A stretch of DNA of 64,000 bases from Sporolituus thermophilus DSM 23256 (GCF_900102435.1 NZ_FNBU01000011.1:1-64000); one strand, 5' to 3'. Positions 33,815-41,784 are shown, numbered from the stretch's first letter. Translations and numbers: made by a program. Notes: generated by a model from the sequence alone, not told the origin.

Positions 33815-33939
33815 AGCAGCCGTGCCAACTCAGGTTGCGACAGCTTTTTGCTTTTGCGCAAACTTGCTAAAGTATATTGGTCTTTTTGCGCTGTGGGCAA
33901 GATTTTAACTTGATATTTTCCGGGTGTTTTTTGCGTCAT
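33815..33939 (-). pseudogene. toxin stub joined to an HTH fragment
   Basis: From an ATG at 33939 the reading is MTQKTPGKYQVKILPTAQKD, the start of a RelE/ParE-type toxin. It then jumps to YTLASLRKSKKLSQPELARL, an XRE helix-turn-helix start that does not belong to RelE. After about residue 42 it runs into the rubrerythrin promoter. The toxin body is missing, so the module is broken by a deletion. It overlaps the intact antitoxin gene, as in normal phd-relE operons. Confidence 0.6.
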
Positions 33940-34231
33940 CTGCCAACTCCCTGATTTCGTTATCCAGTTCATTCATGAAATCGTTAATTTCACGTCCCTC
34001 TCCTCTACGGCTCTCTCCAGCAGCTTGTATCAATGACTGATAAAGCTCGTTTTCCTCTTTTAACCGCTCCAGATCCGCAACCAGGCTTTCATATTTTTCA
34101 TGACTAAGAACAACTAACCGCTCAGAACCTTTTTTAGTGATGTAAACCGGTAGGTTTTTATTAATGCAAAGGTCCTCAATTTCATCCATTTTTTTTGCCA
34201 AGTCGGTCATCGGGCGAATTTTAACCCTCAT
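33905..34231 (-). CDS. Phd/YefM-type antitoxin
   Basis: A 108-residue protein: MRVKIRPMTDLAKKMDEIED, then PVYITKKGSERLVVLSHEKY, the Phd/YefM DNA-binding fold. A long helical C-terminus (ADLERLKEENELYQSLIQAA) would wrap the toxin. It has no functional toxin left, since the overlapping toxin gene is truncated, so it is an orphan and may protect against related toxins. Confidence 0.8.
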   Translation of the reverse strand: MRVKIRPMTDLAKKMDEIEDLCINKNLPVYITKKGSERLVVLSHEKYESLVADLERLKEENELYQSLIQAAGESRRGEGREINDFMNELDNEIRELADDAKNTRKISS

Positions 34232-34422
34232 ATCGGCACCACCTTTTTTCGCAGATTGTTATAATTATTATAACTTTTGAGTCAAAAAATAATCAAGAAA
34301 TAATCAATTTAAAATATGATACCACGGAACTCTATGCCTATTTGCCTAAAACCTAAAAGAGCAACATTCTTTTAATCGACTTTACAACTCATACCGCATA
34401 CTCCAAAACCATAGACAACTGG

Positions 34423-34457
34423 GTTTTAACCTCCTCACCCCGTAAGGGGACGGAAAA
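34423..34457 (+). repeat. solo CRISPR-like repeat
   Basis: A 35-base unit begins gttttaacc and ends ccccgtaaggggacggaaaa. It shares the 16-base core ccccgtaaggggacgg with the two repeats at 36536-36650 but stands alone. It looks like a CRISPR repeat left over after deletion. Confidence 0.6.
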
Positions 34458-34514
34458 TCACAAAAGGCATCCCTGTACTCCAAGGACTGCCTTTTCGTAA
34501 TACCAAGCAAGGAT

Positions 34515-34727
34515 ATAGCCTTGCTCTCCACTATTTTATCCGCCTTATTAGCAATCGCCAGCCGCCAAGACGGTTATCTCACTTATGCCGACATCCAGCA
34601 CATAATTAATTCTTATGGTCAACCCGCCGCAGGATAACTTCCCACGCTCGACCTGCTTAACGCCATTTACAACCGGCTAACCGCCAATGTTGTTCGCTCA
34701 ACCGGCGGTTTTGTCATCATGTTTTAA
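34515..34727 (+). pseudogene. unidentified gene remnant with an internal stop
   Basis: One frame reads LSTILSALLAIASRQDGYLT, then YADIQHIINSYGQPAAG, a TAA at 34635, and then continues in frame as LPTLDLLNAIYNRLTANVVR to a stop at 34725. The composition is protein-like on both sides of the stop. I do not recognise the family. It overlaps the end of the SecB-like gene on the other strand by 30 bases. Confidence 0.35.
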
Positions 34728-35144
34728 TAGTTTGTTAATATTAACTGGAGGTATTATTAATGGTGGGTTGACATTAGCAATTTTTGTTATATCTGTTACA
34801 ATACTTCGTAAGTAAGGGAACAATATTGCAGTAGCGTTAACGTTACAAACACGGTCAAAGGTAGGTGTTACATTTCCGTCTGCGTGATAGGAAAAGAAGC
34901 CTTCCAAAACTACATGAATAGTGAATGGCGGGTTTGGTTTTTCTTCGTTTGGTAAACCAATACTTAATTCAAGAGTAACCGATGCCTGTTGGTTTTTTTC
35001 ATCGATACTAACATCATGTCGAACGCTAGTGGCAAGAGATGCTTGGTCTGGATCGGGCGTGAAATATGTTGGATGAACTTGAAAACTCATTTTGCGAATG
35101 ATATAATCATGAAATTTTAAAATACAAGAAGACTGCTTGTCCAT
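34698..35144 (-). CDS. SecB-like chaperone of a toxin-antitoxin-chaperone operon
   Basis: A 148-residue SecB-family protein. The best evidence is FTIHVVLEGFFSYHADGN and ATAILFPYLRSIVTDITKIA followed by PPLIIPPVNINKLL. These match the SecB ILFPYxRExIxDL block and the final PPVNF-L box. Solitary SecB-like genes in Firmicutes, which lack canonical SecB export, usually belong to toxin-antitoxin-chaperone systems. There the chaperone holds the antitoxin so that it can block the toxin. Its ATG overlaps the stop of the 76-residue gene (TAATG). Proposed role: CmdC-like chaperone. Confidence 0.78.
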   Translation of the reverse strand: MDKQSSCILKFHDYIIRKMSFQVHPTYFTPDPDQASLATSVRHDVSIDEKNQQASVTLELSIGLPNEEKPNPPFTIHVVLEGFFSYHADGNVTPTFDRVCNVNATAILFPYLRSIVTDITKIANVNPPLIIPPVNINKLLKHDDKTAG

Positions 35145-35374
35145 TAGGCAGCAACTCCCTGATCGAAAACAAAGTCTGTTTCATTAAACTCAATTTGGTA
35201 CTTAAGAGAGCTCGTTGAATATTTTATTTCAAAATATGCATTACTACTTTCTACAATCTTGTTTTTAGTAGCGGTAAACTCGGCTCCAGCGACTATTAAC
35301 TCCGCCCGTAATTCTTCATATGACATTGCGGCAAATATCATATCAATTTCTTTCTTGCGATCGGCTCTTAACAC
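35144..35374 (-). CDS. putative chaperone-dependent antitoxin
   Basis: A 76-residue protein that starts MLRADRKKEIDMIFAAMSYE and ends in an aromatic stretch YQIEFNETDFVFDQGVAA. I do not recognise a family. Its place between a putative ADP-ribosyltransferase toxin (10 nt before) and a SecB-like gene (overlap) fits the antitoxin of a tripartite system. The hydrophobic-aromatic tail could be the chaperone-addiction segment. The GTG at 35374 or the ATG 11 codons later could be the start. The role is inferred from gene order. Confidence 0.6.
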   Translation of the reverse strand: MLRADRKKEIDMIFAAMSYEELRAELIVAGAEFTATKNKIVESSNAYFEIKYSTSSLKYQIEFNETDFVFDQGVAA

Positions 35375-35384
35375 AATTTATCAC

Positions 35385-35882
35385 CTACAGTAATTTAAAT
35401 GATTTTATACATTCGGGATTTCTAACACATAGCTGTATATGAGCTTCAGGTACATTTATCCATTCTTCCAGGGCATTATCTATTTCCCAGGTAAAAATAC
35501 CCCGCGCTACATCGAATTTTCTAATCTTATTATATATAAAATTCAATACAACGCCATTTTTTAAACGACATTCCTCACCATGCTCCTTGCACGTATCGAT
35601 GATAAGCTTCGCCACATACATAAATTCATCGTAATCGTCTGGTTCTTCAAGATCGAAAACAGAGTGAGCGATAATCCGGCTTTTAACTACCGCACAATCG
35701 TCTCGATATCTGTACTTTGCCCACCGATTCGCCCATGAAAGCTTTTCAAAGAAATAAACACCATCACCTAACCACTGAGGACGCTTTTCCGTATCAACGG
35801 AAAGCTTGTAACGTCTCTCTCTTATGATTTTTGCCGCTCTTCTTTGGGATGTTCCGTGATACCCAATAAACGCTCTTGCCAT
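35385..35882 (-). CDS. putative ADP-ribosyltransferase-fold toxin (CmdT-like)
   Basis: A 165-residue protein. It begins MARAFIGYHGTSQRRAAKII and then has PQWLGDGVYFFEKLSWANRW near residues 35-54. The pair YHGTS and WLGxGVYFFE is the hallmark of PARP/ART-like folds: a histidine that binds NAD ribose and a tyrosine that stacks on nicotinamide. It is the first gene of a three-gene operon with a 76-residue protein and a SecB-like chaperone, the same order as in the anti-phage CmdTAC system. There CmdT ADP-ribosylates mRNA. The target here is unknown; a protein or RNA target is possible. Confidence 0.65.
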   Translation of the reverse strand: MARAFIGYHGTSQRRAAKIIRERRYKLSVDTEKRPQWLGDGVYFFEKLSWANRWAKYRYRDDCAVVKSRIIAHSVFDLEEPDDYDEFMYVAKLIIDTCKEHGEECRLKNGVVLNFIYNKIRKFDVARGIFTWEIDNALEEWINVPEAHIQLCVRNPECIKSFKLL

Positions 35883-35981
35883 TAAGTTGTTTCCCCATGT
35901 TTAGATAATTATGCATGTTGGTATCAAAATAATTATCGCATTACCAAATGTTTATGGCAGACTTATTTTGCATAGTTTGGC

Positions 35982-36175
35982 TGCCGAAATCTGCACGTAT
36001 AAAATGCCGAAATTGAACAAAGTTTGCATAAACTTTGCATGGAGGGGCGGGTATGATTGGCTGTTCTAGCGGTGTTGCCTAAGCAACGCCGCGCAGCCTA
36101 AATATCATACCCGCAGAGGCTCCTTGTCAAGTTTATGCGGATGGATGAATAATTACTTAATTGCCGAAATCTGCA
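35982..36175. repeat. nested long palindrome flanked by 14-bp direct repeats
   Basis: The direct repeat tgccgaaatctgca occurs at 35982-35995 and 36162-36175. Between them are nested arms: gcataaactt (36026) with aagtttatgc (36129), cgggtatgat (36048) with atcatacccg (36104), ggctg with cagcc, and gcggtgttgc (36070) with gcaacgccgc (36084). Together they could fold as one long hairpin over about 113 bases. It lies 100 bp upstream of the toxin gene. It may be a MITE-like insertion, a structured RNA or a regulatory site. Confidence 0.6.
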
Positions 36176-36339
36176 TTTTTGGATTGCCAAATACAACCAA
36201 ATTATTTTATCTGAGCTACGACTTTACTTCTATAAAAGCTAGAACATTCCTGCACAAGCGAATGCAATTCGTACAATTTTCTATTTTCTGCCGCTTTCCG
36301 CTTCATACTTCATACCTCACACCTCATATTCTAAAAATA

Positions 36340-36368
36340 TTGACAACTTCCCGCGCCAGTTATATCAT
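36340..36368 (+). promoter_or_regulatory. near-consensus promoter reading toward the CRISPR remnant
   Basis: TTGACA, 17 bp, TATCAT on the plus strand. No gene follows for 270 bp except the two-repeat array, so this may be what is left of a CRISPR leader. Confidence 0.5.
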
Positions 36369-36535
36369 GAAGATGTAGCCAAAATTAACAAAAACTGACA
36401 AAACCTCCCGCTATAGGCGCAGCAAGGCTTGGCGGGCATTTGGACGGTGATTGCTACAATTTTCACGTAAAAATTGACGAAGTTCCCGCAAACTGCCGAT
36501 TCAGCCCAGCAGCGGCGCGGCCTCGCGGGCGCAGG

Positions 36536-36650
36536 GTTTAAAAACAAAAACCCCGTAAGGGGACGGAAACGTATCCCGCCGGGAATTTTGGAAATTCTCC
36601 AGTGCATCGTAGAAAGTTTAAAAACAAAATCCCCGTAAGGGGACGGACTC
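36536..36650 (+). CRISPR. two-repeat CRISPR remnant with a degenerate last repeat
   Basis: Repeat A (36536-36570) and repeat B (36616-36650) are 35 bases each. They begin gtttaaaaacaaaa and continue with ccccgtaaggggacgg, then aaac in A and actc in B. The one spacer (36571-36615) is 45 bases. The inner ccccgtaagggg can form a short hairpin. The GGAAAC end is the usual 3' end of class 1 repeats, and loss of that end in B is typical of the final repeat of an array. Transcription is therefore likely left to right. No intact cas gene is present in the window. Confidence 0.7.
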
Positions 36651-36660
36651 CATTATAGCG

Positions 36661-36858
36661 GAGGATTTAGATCGAATTTGCGAAGCAGCCGAGCTTGCCA
36701 AAAAAGCAATTACCCTCAACCCTAACTCTGTTCAGGCCCGCATAACACTAGCCAAATATTATGATTCAATTGGTGACAAGCTTTCAGCTAGGCGGGAAGA
36801 AAGGAAGGCGCAAGATCTGGCAAAATGGCTGACCCAAAAAAAGAGCCACCACATGTAA
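36661..36858 (+). pseudogene. C-terminal stub of a TPR protein
   Basis: Starting directly after the CRISPR remnant, one frame reads EDLDRICEAAELAKKAITLN and then PNSVQARITLAKYYDSIGDK, a tetratricopeptide unit, up to a TAA at 36856. No start codon or ribosome site is present, so only the tail of a gene remains. The 200 bases that follow contain nothing I recognise. Confidence 0.55.
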
Positions 36859-37061
36859 TCGTGGCGACAAAGTATTATTTAGTTTCTGAACGGCGCCAGC
36901 ATTTTCAAAAAAATTATCGCCAGCAAGTCAAAAATTTTGCCGTTTTATTTAATCAGCGACATAAACCAACAAAACCAGCGCGAAGCACTTGTTAAAATAA
37001 AAATCAAAATATTCCTGCAGCCGTGGGCTGCAATCCAATAGGAGGACTGGCAGATAGAGCG

Positions 37062-37401
37062 ATGGTTACGCATTATTTCGCTGGCAGAACTGCTGCACGA
37101 CACTGGCAAGATCTGCTACCGCTCAGGGCTGGGCGAAGGCAGCCACAGCCAGCGCGGTCGCGCGTTTTTAGCGACCTGCCTGGGCGACTTCGCCGATAGC
37201 GACGTTGGGCGGCTGCTGCTCGAATGCGTCGCCAGACACCACGCCACCGACCTGCGTGGCCTGGCCGACAAAGCTCACCCCGCCTACATCGTCTACGAAG
37301 CCGACAACATCGCTGCCGGCGTCGACCGCTGCAAAAAGGATTGCTTTAATAACCGGCACGATTTGAACGCACGGCTGCAGCGTCTGTTTGAAAAGATATA
37401 G
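37062..37401 (+). pseudogene. cas10: cas10 (csm1-type) HD-domain stub
   Basis: A frame open to a TAG at 37399 reads ISLAELLHDTGKICYRSG, HSQRGRAFLATCLG, ECVARHHATDLRGLA and AYIVYEADNIAAGVDRCKKD. HD-GK, the later HH, and VYEADNIAAGVDR are hallmarks of the N-terminal HD nuclease domain of type III Cas10. An ATG at 37062 has GGAGG upstream but is one base out of frame (dropping one g gives MLRIISLAELLHD). The stub holds about 110 residues, against about 750 or more for a full Cas10. It is therefore a frameshifted, truncated relic. It lies 400 bp from the CRISPR remnant. Confidence 0.75.
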
Positions 37402-37440
37402 CGCAACCGCTGTCAAATACGTCTGCGCCGCCATAGTCAA

Positions 37441-37484
37441 ACGGGACGGTTTATGACTTAAACTTAAGTCATAAACCGTCCCGT
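37441..37484. terminator. terminator-like perfect palindrome, twin of 49109-49155
   Basis: A perfect 19-bp stem from acgggacggtttatgactt to aagtcataaaccgtcccgt, flanked by ccatag and tctttag. The same flanks and arm core occur at 49101-49161. It overlaps the 3' end of the response-regulator gene and would terminate it on the minus strand. Confidence 0.75.
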
Positions 37485-38158
37485 GTCTTTAGCTTGAACC
37501 GGTGGAGCGGCCGTCCCACGGAAAGGTATTCCAGCACCATCTGGAGCTGGCCCTGGGTAACAAGGTATTCCAGGTAGCGGCGGGCGGTAACGCGGGACAC
37601 GCCGGTGCCCTGGGCCACCTCCTCCGCCGACCGGGGAACGGTCTGGCGACTGAGGTAATCGATAATCGCGTTAAAGGTATTGACATGGAAGTTCTTGGGT
37701 ATATCCTTGGGATCATGGCCCAGCTTGACGGCCAGGATGGCATCCAGGTCAGCCTGCGAGAGGCTGGGCTGCACCGCCGCCTTGTAGCGGAAATCGCGGT
37801 AAGCTTCCAGCACGGCCCGGTAGCGTTCAAACTTGAAGGGCTTGATGATATAACCGGCGATGCCGCATCTGAGCACTTTGCTGATGGTGGCGCTGTCATT
37901 GGCCGCCGTAATCATGATGACGTCTACCGGGGCGCTGCCCTGGCGCAGGCTGGCGAGCACTTCCAGCCCGTCCGTCTCTGGCATGTAAATATCCAAAATA
38001 ACCAGATCGGGCTTCCTGGCGGCGCACAGCTCCAGCGCCTCCCGGCCGTTCTTGGCCACGCCTACAACCGTGAACCCCGCGACCGCCTCGGTAAAACTCT
38101 TATTGATCTCGGCGACCATGGGGTCATCATCGACAATCAACACTTTGAGCGGGTCCAT
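37469..38158 (-). CDS. CitB/DcuR-type response regulator
   Basis: A regulator of about 229 residues. The receiver domain has VLIVDDDPMVAEI, the phosphoacceptor in LVILDIYMPETDGLEVLASL and the conserved lysine in AGYIIKPFKFERY. The output part (SRQTVPRSAEEVAQGTGVSR, then TARRYLEYLVTQGQLQM) is the CitB-family helix-turn-helix. The ATG at 38158 with AAGGTGAAGG upstream is preferred. It is downstream of its kinase gene and of the tctCBA genes, whose transcription it probably controls in response to an extracellular carboxylate. Confidence 0.9.
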   Translation of the reverse strand: MDPLKVLIVDDDPMVAEINKSFTEAVAGFTVVGVAKNGREALELCAARKPDLVILDIYMPETDGLEVLASLRQGSAPVDVIMITAANDSATISKVLRCGIAGYIIKPFKFERYRAVLEAYRDFRYKAAVQPSLSQADLDAILAVKLGHDPKDIPKNFHVNTFNAIIDYLSRQTVPRSAEEVAQGTGVSRVTARRYLEYLVTQGQLQMVLEYLSVGRPLHRFKLKTRDGL

Positions 38159-38170
38159 AACCTTCACCTT

Positions 38171-39769
38171 CTATCGGTTTGGAATGAAAACGGTAAACTC
38201 AACCCCGCCTTCCGGCAGGTTGCGGTGACTGACCGAGCCGCCGCTGACCTTCACCTTTTCCGCCACCAGGGCCAGCCCGTAGCCGCGGCCGCTGCCTTTG
38301 GTCGTCACGCCGCGCTGGTAAATCCGGCTACCCAAAGCATCGTCAATCCAGGGGCCGCTGTTGCGCACCGCGATCGTCAGCCCCTCCGCCGTTTCGCTCA
38401 GCCGCACCGTCACCTGCCTGACCGGGGCCGCCCGCACCGCTTCAAGCGCATTTTCGATCAAGTTGCCGAGCACCAGCACCATGTCGCCGCCGCTGAAATG
38501 GCGCGGCAGGGCGGTAAGGGCGCTGTCCGGCGTCACCGTCAGTTCGGCGCCCAGCTCCCGCGCCCGGCTGCTCTTGCCTAACAGCAGGGCAAAGGTCACC
38601 GTTTCTTTTACCGTGCCGCGCAGCTGGTCAAACAAGCCCTGGTGCGGCGAGCTGTTTTCGGTAATGAAGTCTACCGCCTGCTCATACCGGCCAAGCTGCA
38701 CCAAGCCGCCGATAGCATGCAACTTATTTTTGTATTCATGCGCCTGGGCCCGCATAACCTCAACGAACCGGTGGACGCCGGTAATCTCCTCGGCAAGGCG
38801 GTACACCTCGGTCCGGTCGCGGAAACTGATGACCACTCCCGTCACTTCCCCATCGACGACAATCGGGACACTATTGGCGAAAATGATGATGTCGCCAACC
38901 CGCTGTTCCTGGTCGTACACCGCCTGGCCGGTTTGAATAACCTGCCCCAGCCGGTTTTCCGGCAGAACGGCGTCGATCGGCCGGCCTACCGCCTCGTCCG
39001 GCCTGAGGCCAAGCAGCTTGGCGGCCTCGCTGTTGAGCATGCGGATGCAGCCCTGTTTGTCGACGGCTACCACCCCTTCGCGGATGGCCTCAAGCGTGGC
39101 GGTGCGCTCCCGCAGCAGGGCGGCAATCTCATGGGGCTCCAGCCCGAAAATGGCCTTCTTCACATCCCGCGCCACGTACACGGCGCCGCCCACGCTGAAG
39201 GCCAGTGCGATCAGCAGGGCGTACAGCACCTGTTTGGTCCCGGCGGCAATGGTTTTATTGAGGTCGTCAAGATAAAAACCTACCGACACAAAACCAATCT
39301 GGCGCGCCGGATCGTCCGGCGCATAAATCGGCACATTGGCCCTAAGCGACGGCGCCAGACTGCCCTTACCCACATAGACGTACTCCTGGCCATGCAGCAC
39401 CGGCTCCCGGTACAAATCGGCCATCGGCGTACCCACGTTGGCGGTTATGGGGTGAGACAGACGGATCTGGTCCATGTTGGCGATGACAATGAAGGCCGCG
39501 CCGGTGGCAACACGCCACCGCTCGGCAAAGGGCTGCAGCACGGCCGACGGGTTATCGGACAAAATGGCCCGCTGCACCGCCGGCACCGTCGCCACCATCC
39601 GGCCGATGTCCAGCGCCCGCTTGCTGATGTCGGCCTGCTCGTCTTCGGCGACATTTTTAATGACCAAAATGCCAGCTGTCAGCAGTGTTAAAAACACCAC
39701 CGATATAGTGAGCAGCATGATCTTAAGTTGGAGGGGCATGCGTTTTGGCAACTTGAACAAATAAATCAC
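38171..39769 (-). CDS. CitA/DcuS-type sensor histidine kinase
   Basis: A 532-residue membrane kinase. The first helix is LKIMLLTISVVFLTLLTAGI, an extracytoplasmic PASc sensor follows to about residue 175, then a second membrane helix LYALLIALAFSVGGAVYVA. A cytoplasmic PAS domain (VAVDKQGCIRMLNSEAAKLL) precedes the phosphoacceptor HEYKNKLHAIGGL and a GHKL ATPase domain (LGNLIENALEAV, then GRGYGLALV). The family senses citrate, malate, fumarate or similar acids. The GTG at 39769 or the ATG ten codons later may be the start. Confidence 0.9.
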   Translation of the reverse strand: MIYLFKLPKRMPLQLKIMLLTISVVFLTLLTAGILVIKNVAEDEQADISKRALDIGRMVATVPAVQRAILSDNPSAVLQPFAERWRVATGAAFIVIANMDQIRLSHPITANVGTPMADLYREPVLHGQEYVYVGKGSLAPSLRANVPIYAPDDPARQIGFVSVGFYLDDLNKTIAAGTKQVLYALLIALAFSVGGAVYVARDVKKAIFGLEPHEIAALLRERTATLEAIREGVVAVDKQGCIRMLNSEAAKLLGLRPDEAVGRPIDAVLPENRLGQVIQTGQAVYDQEQRVGDIIIFANSVPIVVDGEVTGVVISFRDRTEVYRLAEEITGVHRFVEVMRAQAHEYKNKLHAIGGLVQLGRYEQAVDFITENSSPHQGLFDQLRGTVKETVTFALLLGKSSRARELGAELTVTPDSALTALPRHFSGGDMVLVLGNLIENALEAVRAAPVRQVTVRLSETAEGLTIAVRNSGPWIDDALGSRIYQRGVTTKGSGRGYGLALVAEKVKVSGGSVSHRNLPEGGVEFTVFIPNR

Positions 39770-39819
39770 CCTGCCCGGAATATTCGCTCCATTAGCGCCA
39801 CCTCCCTGCCAGGCGGCAA

Positions 39820-41316
39820 TTAGCCAGCAGCCGCCGCTTTTGCACGCCTTCTGGCTTTCACCAAGGGAATACAGAGAAAAATGGCCGCGAGGATGAATAC
39901 GCCCAGCGCGATGGGCCGTTCAAAGAAAATCAGCGGGTTGCCGTTGGACATCGTCAGCCCCTGCCGCAAAGCCTTTTCCATTAGCGGCCCGAGCACGAGC
40001 GACATAACCAGCGGCGCCGCCGGGAAGCGGTACAGCCGCATCAAAAAGCCCATGACGCCAAAGGCCAGTACCAGCCACAGGTCGAAGGTACTGCTGTTGA
40101 CCGAGTAAACGCCGATAAAGGCGAAGACCAAAATCATGGGTAACAGCAGCGGTTTGGGGATGTCAATGATTTTGGCGAAAAGCGGCACCATCGGCAGATT
40201 GAGGATGAGCAGCATGACATTGCCGACATACATACTGGCTACCAGACTCCAGAACATTTCCGGGTGCTGCGGGATGAGTAGCGGGCCCGGCTGGATACCC
40301 CACATCATGAAAATGCCGAGCAGGAGGGCCATTGTCGCCGAGCCGGGCAGACCCAGGGTAAGAAGGGGCACAAAGCCGGCGGCGGCAGCGCCGTTATTGG
40401 CCGACTCAGGGCCGGCGACCCCTTCGATGGCACCCTCGCCAAACTCTTCCGGATGTTTGGACAGCTGCTTCTCCACGCTGTACGACACAAACGGCGAAGT
40501 TATCAGGCCCGCCCCGGGTAGTAGGCCAAAGAAAATCCCCAGGCCGCTGCCACGCAGCATGGCGCCGAACGACCGCTTAAGGTCCTGCCAGGTAGGATAG
40601 GGGCTTTTGAAGGGAATGCGTTTGGCAAGGGCATGGGGTTCCACGCTTTCCGACAGGACTTCGGAAAGGGCAAACAGGCCGAGGGCGGCGACGAGGAAAT
40701 CGATGCCGTCGACTAATTCGGAACTGCCAAAGGTAAAACGGAGGGTGCCGGTCTGCACGTCCTGACCGATAGTGCCGATGGCCAGGCCGACGCACATGCT
40801 GATAAGCGCCTTGACCAGCGAACCTTCGCCCAGCGAGGTCGATGCGACCAGGGCTAAAACCATCAGGGCGAAATACTCGGGCGGCTGGAAGGCAATGGCC
40901 AGTTGGCTAAGCGGCGGCGCCAGAAACATGAGGACAATAACGCCCAGCGTCCCGGCGATGAACGAGCCGATGGCGGCGACACCGAGGGCGCTGCCGGCCC
41001 GGCCTTTTAAGGCCAGCTTATGGCCGTCGATGCAGGTTACGACCGACGCCGATTCGCCCGGGGCGTTGAGCAAAATGGATGTAGTGGAGCCTCCATACAT
41101 GGCGCCGTAATACACGCCGGCCATCATAATCAGCGCGGTGGCCGGCGGCAAACCGAACGACAGCGGCACCAGCAGGGCAACGGCGCTGACCGGGCCGACG
41201 CCAGGCAGCACGCCGATCATCGTGCCTACAATGCAGCCCACGGCCACCGCCAGCAAATTTTCCGGCTGGCAGGCCAACTGCAAACCGGCCAGAAACATTG
41301 ATAATGTACTATCCAT
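39820..41316 (-). CDS. tctA: tripartite tricarboxylate transporter large permease TctA
   Basis: A membrane protein of about 498 residues with GTMIGVLPGVGPVSAVALLV, MMAGVYYGAMYGGSTTSILL and GLLPGAGLITSPFVSYSVEK, all TctA features. The ATG at 41316 follows AGGAGGTG with good spacing. It transports the carboxylate delivered by TctC. It is the third gene of the tctCBA unit and precedes the sensor kinase by about 50 nt. Confidence 0.93.
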   Translation of the reverse strand: MDSTLSMFLAGLQLACQPENLLAVAVGCIVGTMIGVLPGVGPVSAVALLVPLSFGLPPATALIMMAGVYYGAMYGGSTTSILLNAPGESASVVTCIDGHKLALKGRAGSALGVAAIGSFIAGTLGVIVLMFLAPPLSQLAIAFQPPEYFALMVLALVASTSLGEGSLVKALISMCVGLAIGTIGQDVQTGTLRFTFGSSELVDGIDFLVAALGLFALSEVLSESVEPHALAKRIPFKSPYPTWQDLKRSFGAMLRGSGLGIFFGLLPGAGLITSPFVSYSVEKQLSKHPEEFGEGAIEGVAGPESANNGAAAAGFVPLLTLGLPGSATMALLLGIFMMWGIQPGPLLIPQHPEMFWSLVASMYVGNVMLLILNLPMVPLFAKIIDIPKPLLLPMILVFAFIGVYSVNSSTFDLWLVLAFGVMGFLMRLYRFPAAPLVMSLVLGPLMEKALRQGLTMSNGNPLIFFERPIALGVFILAAIFLCIPLVKARRRAKAAAAG

Positions 41317-41328
41317 GCCATTCACCTC

Positions 41329-41784
41329 CTAGAGCGCAAAGATGCCTTCCGGCAGCGGCACCATCAGAATGTTGTTGAACAGATAAAAGACGCCTAAGGC
41401 AACGATTGCGGCCAACGGCACGCTGACGCGCCATTTCTGCCAGCCCAGACAGCGGGGGGCTAAGGCCAGGAACAAAAAAGTAGTAATGATAAAGCCAAGC
41501 ATTTCCAACGCCTCAATATACATGGCAGCCAGCAGCAGGAGAAAAGCGCCGCCCTTTAGCTCGAGTCCCTGCCAGGGCGAGTCCTGTTTTTTATCCGAGG
41601 AGGAAATCATCCATAACCAGAGCGATAACAACAGCTGACAGACGCCGATAAATAAAGGGAAAACATGGGCGTCCACGACGGCCGCCATGGTAAAGCGCGG
41701 CAATTTCCACGCCGCGAGCATGTATAAGACCGATACGATGATTGAACCGGTGGCAATCCAGCGGTCGCTCGTCCATTGCTTCAC
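41329..41784 (-). CDS. tctB: tripartite tricarboxylate transporter small permease TctB
   Basis: A 151-residue protein with four hydrophobic segments, including ATGSIIVSVLYMLAAWKLPR at the start and VPLAAIVALGVFYLFNNILM near the end. Sequence similarity in TctB proteins is low; the call rests on size, topology and position 13 nt ahead of tctA. Confidence 0.85.
   Translation of the reverse strand: MKQWTSDRWIATGSIIVSVLYMLAAWKLPRFTMAAVVDAHVFPLFIGVCQLLLSLWLWMISSSDKKQDSPWQGLELKGGAFLLLLAAMYIEALEMLGFIITTFLFLALAPRCLGWQKWRVSVPLAAIVALGVFYLFNNILMVPLPEGIFAL

Noticed and set aside
36124-36378. 84-codon frame next to the long palindrome
   Set aside because: No ribosome site and low-complexity, non-conserved product; it overlaps the promoter at 36340.
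36341-36486. Three tgac-aa-tcccgc look-alikes as extra CRISPR repeats
   Set aside because: Spacing is irregular (55 and 79 bases) and the match is only about 12 bases.
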